Below, piece after piece: positions 10,801-18,286 of a stretch of 64,000 nt of DNA (positions are counted from its first letter, which is position 1; every line of letters begins with the position of its first letter). The DNA comes from Alteromonas sp. KUL106 (lineage in GTDB: Bacteria > Pseudomonadota > Gammaproteobacteria > Enterobacterales > Alteromonadaceae). The stretch lies in assembly GCF_009811415.1 (NCBI RefSeq), contig NZ_BLIG01000016.1, forward strand, positions 42,114 through 106,113, in the 5' to 3' direction. A program made the position numbers and the translations under genes. Below the pieces are notes generated by a model. It was not told the DNA's origin. It did no database searches and saw only the letters and a list, made by a program, of their open reading frames with translations.

Positions 10801-11191
10801 GGTTAAAGCGAAGGAGTCTTGGTTTTTCAATATCAAGGGGAAGTTGTAAAACATCGAGTTTTTCGCGCACTTCTAAACTCGCGAAATCCATGTCAGTACC
10901 CCACGCGAAAGACAGCACTACATCAGACTGACCGGCGCGCGACGTGGACGTGACTTTACGTACGCCTTTTACTACACCGATGGCTTCTTCAATGGGTTTT
11001 GAAACCAGTTGTTCAACTTCGCCTGGTGCCGCACCGTCATAGTCGGTGCGAATGGTAAGGGTAGGGTAAGACAAGTCAGGCAGTAAGTTAACAGACAGTC
11101 TGCCTAACGACACCATACCAAATAGCAATACCGCAAAAGTGAACATACTAACGGCAACAGGGCGCTTTACAGCAATATCTACAATACGCAT
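7802..11191 (-). CDS. RND efflux permease, first of a tandem pair, with loop insertions
   Basis: A 1129-residue RND permease beginning MRIVDIAVKRPVAVSMF, with TM4 relay motif VGLLVDNSIVVLEN. It is longer than the usual 1030-1050 residues. Two insertions explain this: an Ala/Glu/Ser/Thr-rich stretch of about 30 residues in the cytoplasmic loop after NIDRHKKL (around 412-445), and a long segment between TM6 and TM7 that starts KKKKQQLDHEDV and includes an extra hydrophobic run (VFRLVFVFLPAALVTLVIGA). The start ATG has AAGGAA upstream. It is 25 bases downstream of the adaptor and overlaps the second permease. Role: proton-driven export across the envelope; substrate unknown. Confidence 0.9.
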   Translation of the reverse strand: MRIVDIAVKRPVAVSMFTFAVLLFGMVSLGRLSVNLLPDLSYPTLTIRTDYDGAAPGEVEQLVSKPIEEAIGVVKGVRKVTSTSRAGQSDVVLSFAWGTDMDFASLEVREKLDVLQLPLDIEKPRLLRFNPSLDPVIKLGLTAQSDTSSLSVAQMKRLRLYAEQQVKRALESVEGVAAVRVGGGLENEIHILIDQQKASQLSIPITRIIDRVSAENINAAGGRIDNAAQAFLVRTLNQFETLSDIENLFIGRFEGKNIQLKDIATVESAYKDRNVVTRFNGSEGIEIAIYKEGDANAVDVAQKVATRLNEVIDTLPSNYALSEIYDQSVFIKQAIDNVKSAAVMGGILAMLVLYLFLKDFWATVIISVSIPVSVITTFNLMYANDISLNMMSLGGIALAVGLLVDNSIVVLENIDRHKKLKTAGSENATANEKSTAKATEAESSAASEGTKEVSGAIVASTLTTMAVFVPLIFVEGIAGQLFKDQALTVSFALAASLVVALTLIPAMAHKKKKQQLDHEDVFTTPAPTAPTSTFGKVMYYITLPIRWVFRLVFVFLPAALVTLVIGAWHIVSKLLSVAFKPLIWLFNKAFDLLASAYEKLLRISLRAKALVLAIAFVLAAGAVLLIPRLGMELIPTLSQGEFSVEVTLPAGSPLARTDAIISELAAVAVNNNSGGETKVLRTYAMSGTGSLISAAPNQGGDHWGRLNIVMQPTATAGDMDDVKRALRDYLAFKPQVQATFSEPELFSFASPIQIEIAGYDLNQLQQYGDAIATKLASYSNFADVTTSIRDGNPELKIAFQHAKLARLELDASTVSQLIAAKVGGRVATQYSVEDRKVDVLVRTQENQRDDIASVRAIIVNPGSAQPIPLSAVADVYMSVGPSEITRVGQQRVALVSANLAKGKLDEAVAVANKVIAETQLPLSLSAEVTGQSEDMQSSFRSLQFALALAVFMVYLVMASQFESLLHPLLILFAVPLAGAGSVYGLWLTNTPLNVVVFIGLIMLCGIVVNNAIVLVDRINQLRRQGLDKDAAILDAAKTRLRPIVMTTLTTVLGLLPMAFGLGEGAEIRTPMAITVIYGLLFASMLTLILLPVLYSLFDVKKTAKQKTSVNTDSKVGFGDEEATSKGGVL

Positions 11192-11216
11192 TGTGTGAAT
11201 TCCTTGTTAGGCCGAA

Positions 11217-12350
11217 TTAGCTGTTAACTACTTCAACAGGGGCGCTGTCTTTCAAGTTTTGGTGACCTGCGGTAACCACTTCTTCATTACCTTTTAAACC
11301 ATTGATAACTTCAACGACTTCGTTGTTTTCAAAGCCTGTAGAAATATTAACTTTTTTAACTTTGCCATTATCGACAACAAATACGCTGTGGTTGTTATCA
11401 ATGGTAACTAGCGCTCTGCGGGGCAGTAAGGTAGCGTTAGCATGGGTAGCATAAGCGAGTGATACATCGGTAAACATGCCGGCTTTAAGTTTGTTATCTT
11501 CGTTAGGTACTTTCAATGTCACTTTAAACGTGCCGGTGGTCGCATCTATTACTGGGCTAATTCGCTCTACGTTGGCCGTAATCGTCCTGTCGCCTAAGGC
11601 CGCAACTGTCAACTTAGCGCCTTGCCCAATGACCACGTTAGGCAGCTCGTTTTCGGGTAAATACACAATGCCTTGCAGATTGCGCTGCTGAACAATATGG
11701 AACATTCTCTCCCGTTGGAACGATTCGGTTAAGTTACCTACTTTGGCGTTTCGCTCTGCAATGTATCCATCAATTGGTGCTGTAATCGTGGCTTCTTTCA
11801 AATCAAGTTCAGCCAAACGTACAGACGCTTTTGCCGATTCAAATTGCGCTTTGAGTTTGTCGTAGGTATCGTCACTGATAAGCTTTTTAGAATATACTTT
11901 GTTGACTTTCTCTAGCTCACTTTCAATGCCGGCTAAATCAGCCAGTGCTTTTGACAAATTCAGCTCGTAGCGTCGCTTATCAAGTTGGGCCAGCACTTGA
12001 CCTTTTTCAACATAATCACCTTCTTCCACGAAGATTTCTTCGATAATTCCAGACGCTCGCGCAACGACAAACGCTTCTTCGCGGGCTTCTAAAATAGCCG
12101 TGGTGTCGTAGGTTGACGTTATGTCGCCAGTGATGATGGTTTGCGTTTCAACAGGGATAGCGAAAACGGCTTCTTCCATTTCAGTGGTATTGGCTTTGTC
12201 GTTGACCGCATCGGCGTCGGAGCATGCGGCTATCGAAAGCGATAGCGCAACGATACCACTACCAACAAGTAGTTTGATCGAATTTGGCGAAAACGGTAAT
12301 AGTGAGCAGAGCGGAGAGAAAGTGGTATTGCTTTGCGCTGATGTATCCAT
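11217..12350 (-). CDS. RND efflux periplasmic adaptor lipoprotein
   Basis: A membrane-fusion protein of about 377 residues: a lipobox (SLSIAAC), a split lipoyl/barrel-sandwich domain (ARASGIIEEIFVEEGDYVEKGQ and ATITAPIDGYIAERNAKVG), an alpha-hairpin between them (around 115-180), then beta-barrel and membrane-proximal domains ending NLKDSAPVEVVNS. It links the two permeases to an outer-membrane channel. The start is uncertain. ATG at 12350 is chosen, but even this leaves a long 25-residue polar N-terminus before the signal helix, and an in-frame ATG at 12410 also exists. It is the first gene of the three-gene operon, transcribed after the terminator at 12481-12511. Confidence 0.87.
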   Translation of the reverse strand: MDTSAQSNTTFSPLCSLLPFSPNSIKLLVGSGIVALSLSIAACSDADAVNDKANTTEMEEAVFAIPVETQTIITGDITSTYDTTAILEAREEAFVVARASGIIEEIFVEEGDYVEKGQVLAQLDKRRYELNLSKALADLAGIESELEKVNKVYSKKLISDDTYDKLKAQFESAKASVRLAELDLKEATITAPIDGYIAERNAKVGNLTESFQRERMFHIVQQRNLQGIVYLPENELPNVVIGQGAKLTVAALGDRTITANVERISPVIDATTGTFKVTLKVPNEDNKLKAGMFTDVSLAYATHANATLLPRRALVTIDNNHSVFVVDNGKVKKVNISTGFENNEVVEVINGLKGNEEVVTAGHQNLKDSAPVEVVNS

Positions 12351-12480
12351 GGTCAATAACCCTAACGTAATTGTCGTTATATAATAATGACCGTCTACAG
12401 CAGCTAACATGCCAAAGATGTTAATTAATGTTAAATTGTATGTTTTTCAATAAGATAGATGTATAAAAAAGCATTTCAAT

Positions 12481-12511
12481 AAAAAAGCCAACCTTGATGG
12501 TTGGCTTTTTT
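12481..12511 (-). terminator. Intrinsic terminator after yhfA
   Basis: A 10-bp stem AAAGCCAACC / GGTTGGCTTT with a 5-base loop, flanked by A and T runs on both sides. It lies 53 bases after the yhfA stop and ahead of the RND operon, so the two units are separated. Confidence 0.85.
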
Positions 12512-12563
12512 AGCTAATGCTTAGTGGTAATCACTAATAAGCGGTTTATTCCACTAAAGTTTA

Positions 12564-12956
12564 TTAAACCAAAGTATAGCTTGTGGTGATGTCAACGTTA
12601 CCCGTTAACATAAGCATGACAGAGCAATACTTCTCTGCAGAAAGTTGCACGGCGCGAGCAAGGGCTTTTTCGCTTATTCCTTCGCCAGACACTGTGTAGT
12701 GCGCGTGTATTTTAGTGAATACACGTGGTGGCTCTTCAGCACGCTCAGCGTCCAATTCACAATTACAGGCTTCGATGTTAAAACGGCCTTTTTTAAGAAT
12801 GTCTACTACGTCAACACTCGAACAAGCACCAACGGCTAACAGTACTGACTCCATTGGAGATACGGCCTTACCGCTGCCGTCCATTACCGTTTTGTAGCCG
12901 CTGTCTGTTGTACCGGTAAATGTTAAATCCTGATCCCAAGAAACACGTGCTTTCAT
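12564..12956 (-). CDS. yhfA: OsmC-family protein YhfA
   Basis: A 130-residue OsmC-superfamily protein matching E. coli YhfA along its length: MKARVSW start, SPMESVLLAVGACSSVDVV, RAEEPPRVFTKIH, SAEKYCSVMLML. The two cysteines (in GACSS and EKYCSV) are the redox pair that characterises OsmC/Ohr hydroperoxide reductases; the YhfA branch has no firmly known substrate. The start at 12956 is chosen because TAGGA lies 7 bases upstream; a longer frame adds six residues. Confidence 0.88.
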   Translation of the reverse strand: MKARVSWDQDLTFTGTTDSGYKTVMDGSGKAVSPMESVLLAVGACSSVDVVDILKKGRFNIEACNCELDAERAEEPPRVFTKIHAHYTVSGEGISEKALARAVQLSAEKYCSVMLMLTGNVDITTSYTLV

Positions 12957-13154
12957 TGTTTGTCCTAATGTCATAAAAATAAAAAAGAGAGCGGCAAGTC
13001 AAGCTTGGTAAGCACGTCATAGCCGCCGCCCGAAGGGAGCGTTATGGAAGCCTTTTACGCTTTATCACAGTCCTTTAATTTAGCTCACTAGAGCGTCCAG
13101 GACCGTTTCGAGATTAAAAGGCTTCTATTTAAATCGAAATTTGTACACCAAAGA
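12957..13154. repeat. Intergenic region with an 11-bp inverted repeat
   Basis: About 200 bases between yhfA and the cvfB-like gene. GAAGCCTTTTA (13047-13057) and TAAAAGGCTTC (about 13115-13125) form a perfect 11-bp inverted repeat around a 57-base loop. No T run follows, so it is not a standard terminator. Possible structured leader or small RNA; unproven. Confidence 0.3.
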
Positions 13155-14045
13155 TCAGCTGGCCTTAGTAAGGCGAATAGCGTCAGGCCCGAGCGTGATT
13201 TTCTTCTGCTTATACAACGCCCCTAATGCTTTTTTATAGGCCGCTTTACTTACGTTAAAATGAGAGTAAATGGCTTCTGGTGCACTCTTATCCGTTAACG
13301 TTGAAATACCACCATGGGCTTCTAAATCATCCAAAATAGCTTGCTGAAGGGCATCACGGCCACCTTTATCCACACGCTGAAGGGCTACGTCCACCTTTCC
13401 ATCTTCACGAATGGTTTTAATTACACCTTCAGTGGCTTGCCCAACTTTAAGCGGCTTAAAAGCGTCACTGTGGAAGATTAGCCCTAGGCTCTTTTCATTG
13501 ATAACTACCTTAAAGCCTAAATCTGTTTTGGCGTAGACTAAGCAATTCACTGTATCACCCTCGTTGAGATAGGCGCTGCTTTCCTTTAGGAAATAGTGAA
13601 GTTTAGTGGCACCCAAAATTCGTTGGGTTTTATCGTCAAAAAAGGTGTGAACGACGTAATACATACCGGGGTTAACCGGTTGAGCTTGGTAGTCGTTAGG
13701 CATTAATAGATCGTTTTCTAAGCCCCAATCGAAGAACGCGCCAAAATTAGTAGCAGACACCGCTTTAAGTACCTTGGTCTCGCCCACTTGAATAAGAGGT
13801 TTCTTCATGGTGGCATAGAGGTCGCCGCGCTGATCCGTGGCCACAAAGACTTCAACCTGTTGCCCCTCGGTGAGCGATGCTTCTACTTCGTCAATCGCAA
13901 GAGTAACGGTTTGCAGATCATCAGCATCATCTATAGCTATCACGCTGTCGTTCTCGTCATTGTTTTCGACAAGTGGCGCTAGAGCGTAGCCAAAGGGGTA
14001 TTGGGCTACGACGCGTAATGTATTAATTTTTCCAATATTTATCAT
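13155..14045 (-). CDS. cvfB: CvfB-type S1 RNA-binding protein
   Basis: About 296 residues: N-terminal S1-like domain (INIGKINTLRV), a second S1-like unit around KAVSATNFGAFFDWGLENDLLMP, a third around DLGFKVVINEKSLGLIFHSD with GVIKTIREDGKVDVAL, and a C-terminal winged helix (EAIYSHFNVSKAAYKKALGALY) followed by KKITLGPDAIRL. This domain order defines the CvfB/YitL family, cytoplasmic RNA-binding regulators first known as a Gram-positive virulence factor. The start is ambiguous: ATG 14045 fits the S1 domain start, while ATG 14078 adds 11 residues, and neither has a strong ribosome site. It is divergent from pxpA. Confidence 0.8.
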   Translation of the reverse strand: MINIGKINTLRVVAQYPFGYALAPLVENNDENDSVIAIDDADDLQTVTLAIDEVEASLTEGQQVEVFVATDQRGDLYATMKKPLIQVGETKVLKAVSATNFGAFFDWGLENDLLMPNDYQAQPVNPGMYYVVHTFFDDKTQRILGATKLHYFLKESSAYLNEGDTVNCLVYAKTDLGFKVVINEKSLGLIFHSDAFKPLKVGQATEGVIKTIREDGKVDVALQRVDKGGRDALQQAILDDLEAHGGISTLTDKSAPEAIYSHFNVSKAAYKKALGALYKQKKITLGPDAIRLTKAS

Positions 14046-14110
14046 CAGCACTGACTTTTTAAAAAGAACAGGTAACATGATACTGGAATGAACGTAAGAG
14101 CTAAACCATT

Positions 14111-14848
14111 ATGAAGTTAAATTGCGATTTAGGTGAGAGTTTTGGCGCGTGGTCTATGCCAGTGGAATCGGCCATCATGGCGGAAATAGATCAGGCAAAC
14201 ATAGCGTGTGGTTTTCATGCCGGCGACCCGTTAGTGATGAAGCAAGCTTTATTTCTAGCGAAAACCCATGGTGTAGCCATTGGTGCACATCCAGCGTATC
14301 CCGATCTTCAGGGGTTTGGTCGCAGAAGTATGACGGTAGCAGCCGATGAACTCATTGCTATGATCCAGTATCAAGTAAGTGCACTAAGCGGTATGGCAGC
14401 GCTGCACGGGACAATGGTCAGCTACGTGAAACCTCATGGTGCGCTTTACAATGATATGATGAAAGACCTTAACGTTAGGCGAGCAGTGATGAAAAGCATC
14501 GGTGAGATAAACGCTCAGTCTTCTCAAGAGCCGTTAGCCTTGATGGTGCAAGCGACGGCTAAAAATGACGAAATCAAAGAAGAGGCGAAAGGGTGGACAT
14601 TACCGCTGTATTTTGAAGCCTTTTCCGACAGACGCTATACCGATGACGGTCTATTACAATCCCGTGCTATCGAAGGTGCGGTATTGGATGAGAATGCGGC
14701 ACTGAGTCAGGCTGAGCAGCTTATAGAGTTTGGTACTGTAACTACCGCATCAGGAAAAACGTTGAAAATAGAAGCCGATTCCCTCTGCGTACATGGCGAC
14801 ACGCTAGGCGCGGTCAGCATTGCTCAAAGGATCAGAGCATTTCTATAA
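14111..14848 (+). CDS. pxpA: 5-oxoprolinase subunit A (LamB/YcsF family)
   Basis: 245 residues with the family start MKLNCDLGESFG, then IACGFHAGDP, VAIGAHPAYPDLQGFGRR, VKPHGALYNDM, EAFSDRRYTDDGLLQSR and LCVHGDT. PxpA works with PxpB and PxpC to cleave 5-oxoproline (pyroglutamate) to glutamate with ATP, removing a damage product formed from glutamine and glutamate. It is the first gene of a four-gene operon; pxpB follows after 56 bases. Confidence 0.94.
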   Translation: MKLNCDLGESFGAWSMPVESAIMAEIDQANIACGFHAGDPLVMKQALFLAKTHGVAIGAHPAYPDLQGFGRRSMTVAADELIAMIQYQVSALSGMAALHGTMVSYVKPHGALYNDMMKDLNVRRAVMKSIGEINAQSSQEPLALMVQATAKNDEIKEEAKGWTLPLYFEAFSDRRYTDDGLLQSRAIEGAVLDENAALSQAEQLIEFGTVTTASGKTLKIEADSLCVHGDTLGAVSIAQRIRAFL

Positions 14849-14904
14849 ATTTGCCTCATTAAAAACACATTTATTAAGAATAATAACGGTATCAAGGACA
14901 GCAA

Positions 14905-15684
14905 ATGCAAGCTTTTGGGCATATTAAGCGAATTGTGGTAGCGGGTGCTGACGCTATTATAATCTACTTTGACGGTGCTAATTTGGATGAAGCCAATACT
15001 GCGTGTCACCAAATGCTCGCGGCTATCGACGCGAGGCGAGCAAGTGTTAGACATAATGCGGCGAGTGAAGGCTTAGAGCATAACGCAGAAAGCCCATGGG
15101 GTTGGCTACGCGAGTGCGTGCCGTCGTACGACAGTTTATTGATTACCTTTGACATGACGTTAATTGACAATCATGGAGTGTATCGCGCCTTAAAGGCGTT
15201 AAGTACTGAACGCATCAATACGCAACCTGCTGATAATAAACCAGGTTTTGGTAATTCAGTGATTGAGATTCCCGTGTGGTATGGTGCGCCCAATGCGAGT
15301 GACTTAAGCGTTGTGAGTAAGAAGACCTCACTGTCTATTGAAGAGATTATCGAATTGCATACGAGCACTGCTTACAAAGTTTACGCTGTGGGATTTTCTC
15401 CTGGCTTTGCTTATTTAGGGGATATTCCAGAAGCACTTAAATGTGCACGGCTAGGTACACCGCGTAAGCGCGTTCCCAAAGGTGCTGTTGCGATTGCTGA
15501 TAGGCAAACGGCGGTTTATCCCAGTGAGTCCCCGGGAGGATGGAATTTACTGGGGCTGACCGCGTTTGACATGCTTCTGCATACTGATCAAGACAGTGAA
15601 TCCCGGTTAAAAGTTGGCGATGTTGTTAAGTTTGTGTCGATTACTGAACAGGAATATAAGTCAGCATTGAAGGTCGAACTATGA
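14905..15684 (+). CDS. pxpB: 5-oxoprolinase subunit B (KipI family)
   Basis: 259 residues. The C-terminal half has the KipI/allophanate-hydrolase-subunit-1 signatures: DLSVVSKKTSLSIEEIIELH, YAVGFSPGFAYLGDIP, TPRKRVPKGAVAIADRQTAVYP and SPGGWNLLG. The N-terminus (residues 1-100) is the usual small domain. The ATG has AAGGA at good spacing. It ends in ATGA, overlapping pxpC by four bases, so coupled translation is likely. Forms the PxpB-PxpC unit. Confidence 0.93.
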   Translation: MQAFGHIKRIVVAGADAIIIYFDGANLDEANTACHQMLAAIDARRASVRHNAASEGLEHNAESPWGWLRECVPSYDSLLITFDMTLIDNHGVYRALKALSTERINTQPADNKPGFGNSVIEIPVWYGAPNASDLSVVSKKTSLSIEEIIELHTSTAYKVYAVGFSPGFAYLGDIPEALKCARLGTPRKRVPKGAVAIADRQTAVYPSESPGGWNLLGLTAFDMLLHTDQDSESRLKVGDVVKFVSITEQEYKSALKVEL

Positions 15685-16628
15685 AAATTCAAGTGCTCAA
15701 CAAAGGACTGTTTAGTCTAATCATTGATAATGGACGAGTAGGGCGACAACGGGATGGGTTTTGCGAATCAGGCCCTATGGATAGTAGCGCTTATGATTGG
15801 GCGAATTTTCTTGCTTTTAATCTAGACGGCACGCCGTGCATTGAGGCCATTGGCGAGATGCAATTACAGGTTGATGAAGAATGTATCATCGCAGTAACAG
15901 GTAGAGAGCCCGAACTTAGCATTGATGGACGCCCTATATCGCCTTACCAAAGTCAAAAAGTACCCGCAGGAGCCATCATTACTTTTGGTTGCGCACTACT
16001 TGGTAGTAAAGCCTACTTGGCAATATGTGGAAACTGGCAAGTCCCAAAAGCTGTGGGTAGTGCATGTACCGTGGTGCGTGAGCAATTGGGGGGAATAGAT
16101 GGCAAGGGAAGTGTGTTAAAAGATGGCGATTGCATTGAAGTATTCGCTAATACAAGAATAAAAGACAGTGATAAAATGCGTACGTTACCTACACACCTCA
16201 TTGACGATTACGGTTTTTTAGAAGCCATTAGGGTTGTGCCGGGGTATCAATTTTCATGCTTTAGTACTGTTGCTGTGCGTACTTTTGAAACCAGTACTTA
16301 TACAGTTTCATCAGCCATTGACCGTATGGGCTTCAGGTTTACGGGAGAATCAGTTACCGCCGATATGGAGAACATGCGTTCGGAAGCAATTCATTTAGGT
16401 GCAATTCAAGTGCCCGGTGACGGGCAGCCTATTGTGATGATGCGCGACAGGCAAACACTTGGGGGCTATCCCAAGCTTGGCTGCGTGAGTCCGTGTGATA
16501 TAAATCGTTTGGCTCAAGCAGTGCCTGGCGAGAAAGTTAATTTTATTTTTCAAAATGAAGAAGAGGCAAGGGTGGACTGGTTACTCATGACAAGTAGACG
16601 TCGCCGATTGCAAGGAGAAATATTGTGA
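15681..16628 (+). CDS. pxpC: 5-oxoprolinase subunit C (biotin-dependent carboxyltransferase-like)
   Basis: 315 residues of the allophanate-hydrolase-subunit-2 family: VLNKGLFSLIIDNGR, CESGPMDSSAYDWANFL, VTGREPELSIDG, SAIDRMGFRFTGE, SEAIHLGAIQVPGDGQPIVMM and LGGYPKLGCV. It overlaps pxpB at its start and the aminotransferase at its end, four bases each, a compact arrangement that argues for one transcript and linked expression. Confidence 0.93.
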   Translation: MKIQVLNKGLFSLIIDNGRVGRQRDGFCESGPMDSSAYDWANFLAFNLDGTPCIEAIGEMQLQVDEECIIAVTGREPELSIDGRPISPYQSQKVPAGAIITFGCALLGSKAYLAICGNWQVPKAVGSACTVVREQLGGIDGKGSVLKDGDCIEVFANTRIKDSDKMRTLPTHLIDDYGFLEAIRVVPGYQFSCFSTVAVRTFETSTYTVSSAIDRMGFRFTGESVTADMENMRSEAIHLGAIQVPGDGQPIVMMRDRQTLGGYPKLGCVSPCDINRLAQAVPGEKVNFIFQNEEEARVDWLLMTSRRRRLQGEIL

Positions 16629-17491
16629 CAATTGCGTTTTTGAACGGTGAATATATGCCTCTTTCTGAAGCTAAGATTTCGCCGATGGACAGAGGTTTTC
16701 TCTTTGGTGACGGTATTTATGAAGTCATTCCAACATATTCTGGCCACGCAGTCGGCTTTAACGGTCACGCCACGCGTATGGCGCAGGGCCTAGAGGCTAT
16801 CGAAATCTCTAATCCTTACACGGCAGAACAATGGCAAGACATTCTGTCGAATTTGGTCGCAAAGAATAAAACGTTTATTGAGAGCGAAAACATCGGCGTT
16901 TATTTCCACGTGAGTCGAGGGACTGATACCAAGCGTTTTCACGCCTATCCTAAGCATATAGCGCCTACCGTATTTGGTTTTGCCTTTGAAATCGCGCCAC
17001 CTCAACCTACTGTAAAAGCAGACGTTAAACCGTTTAAAGTTGCTCTTCAACAAGATAAAAGATGGCAACGTTGCCATATTAAATCAACGTCTTTGTTAGG
17101 TAATGTGATGCATTACCAAGCAGGAGTAGATGCGGGTGTTAACGAAACTATCTTGTACAACGGTGAAGGTATGATCACTGAAGCAAGTTCGTGTAACGTA
17201 TTTATGGTAAAAAACGAACGCATCTACACGCCGCCACTCAATCACGAACTGCTTCCTGGCGTAACACGCGCTATTGCCATAGAAGCATTCAAACAAGCGG
17301 GGTTGGTGGTTACCGAAACCTGGTTTACCAAGGAAGACCTGCTAGAAGCAGACGAGGTGTGGTTAACCTCATCGAGTAAAGAAGTTGCCCCGGTTGTAGA
17401 AGTTAATGGCAAACAGATTGGTACAGGGAAAGTTGGTGATGTCTGGGAGAAAGCAATTAAGGCTTACCACGCCTACAAATTTAAAGCGTGA
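16625..17491 (+). CDS. dat: Class IV PLP aminotransferase, D-amino-acid-aminotransferase-like
   Basis: 288 residues, fold-type IV: an FLNGEYMPLSEAKISPMDRGFLFGDGIYE start, a PLP lysine in CHIKSTSLLGNVM, ETILYNGEGMITEASSCNVFMV, PPLNHELLPGVTRA and EVWLTSSSKEVAPV. The GDGIYE box and family length fit D-alanine/D-amino-acid aminotransferases; branched-chain and ADC-lyase relatives are alternatives. The start is GTG at 16625, overlapping the pxpC stop (GTGA), with AAGGAGA just upstream. Co-transcription with 5-oxoprolinase suggests a role in recycling glutamate-derived or D-amino acids; that link is inference. Confidence 0.85.
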   Translation: MTIAFLNGEYMPLSEAKISPMDRGFLFGDGIYEVIPTYSGHAVGFNGHATRMAQGLEAIEISNPYTAEQWQDILSNLVAKNKTFIESENIGVYFHVSRGTDTKRFHAYPKHIAPTVFGFAFEIAPPQPTVKADVKPFKVALQQDKRWQRCHIKSTSLLGNVMHYQAGVDAGVNETILYNGEGMITEASSCNVFMVKNERIYTPPLNHELLPGVTRAIAIEAFKQAGLVVTETWFTKEDLLEADEVWLTSSSKEVAPVVEVNGKQIGTGKVGDVWEKAIKAYHAYKFKA

Positions 17492-17496
17492 TAAAT

Positions 17497-17522
17497 AAAA
17501 AGGCCCGCTTATTAGCGGGCCT
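17497..17522 (-). terminator. Terminator between dat and fur
   Basis: A 9-bp stem AGGCCCGCT / AGCGGGCCT with a TATT loop. The T run is on the minus side, so it mainly ends fur transcription, and it probably also blocks read-through from the pxp operon. Confidence 0.8.
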
Positions 17523-17543
17523 ACATTAAAAACTCACTATGAC

Positions 17544-17972
17544 TTATTCAGACACGTTGTCGCAGTTTCCATCTGTGCACTCGCCGTACAAATAGAGACT
17601 GTGATGGGTTAATTTCATCTTGTGCTTCTTAGCAATCATTTCTTGGCGTTCTTCGATGATCTCGTCTTCAAATTCAATCACTTTTCCACACTTAAGACAA
17701 ACCAAATGGTCGTGGTGATCTTTGTGGCTAATTTCGAATACTGACTTTCCACCTTCGAAATGGTGACGATTAAGAATACCTGCATCATCGAATTGGTTCA
17801 GGACTCGGTAGACGGTGGCAAGACCGATCTCTTCATCTTGTTCAATAAGAATTTTGTAAACGTCTTCGGCGCTGATGTGCTGGTTTTCTGGCTCTTGCAG
17901 AATTTGTAAGATTTTTAGGCGAGGCAGAGTGACTTTAAGCCCTGCTTTTTTCAATTCTTTATTTTGATCCAT
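17544..17972 (-). CDS. fur: Ferric uptake regulator Fur
   Basis: 142 residues, standard Fur length. The winged-helix domain (LKKAGLKVTLPRLKIL, HISAEDVYK, GLATVYRVLNQFDDAGI) is followed by the metal-binding dimerisation domain with HKDHHDHLVCLKCGK and a C-terminal CTDGNC. These cysteines and histidines are the usual zinc and regulatory sites. An iron-sensing repressor. The neighbours fldA, DUF2788 and ybfF are commonly beside fur in related genera. Confidence 0.96.
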   Translation of the reverse strand: MDQNKELKKAGLKVTLPRLKILQILQEPENQHISAEDVYKILIEQDEEIGLATVYRVLNQFDDAGILNRHHFEGGKSVFEISHKDHHDHLVCLKCGKVIEFEDEIIEERQEMIAKKHKMKLTHHSLYLYGECTDGNCDNVSE

Positions 17973-18286
17973 TACAACCTACTAAGAACGAGTGAATAAG
18001 TATTTGGTCGTTATTATAGGTAAGTTAAAACAATTTAAAAGGAAAACCGTGGAAACTTTGTTTTCTCGATGAAAATTTACCCATTGCCGTTATTTTGAAA
18101 AAGACAGCGCACTGTTAGTGTCTTGTATTAGACCGGCCAGACCAGTTGATAAGTCTCAGATAATGCTACTAAATAACTTTAATAAATAAAACTTTTGATG
18201 TATTGCATTAACATCCTGTTAAACTAAACTCAATATAGCGACAGAACGCTTCTTTTTTTTGGCATACAGTTTTAATGGAAGTGCCC
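17973..18286. other. Intergenic region between fur and the chemoreceptor gene
   Basis: 314 AT-rich bases holding the two divergent promoters. I see no convincing Fur box, terminator or repeat. Confidence 0.4.

Noticed and set aside
13010..13046. CCCGAAGGGAGCGTTATGG looking like an attC right end
   Set aside because: No matching left box or cassette gene is found nearby; the surroundings are ordinary chromosomal genes.
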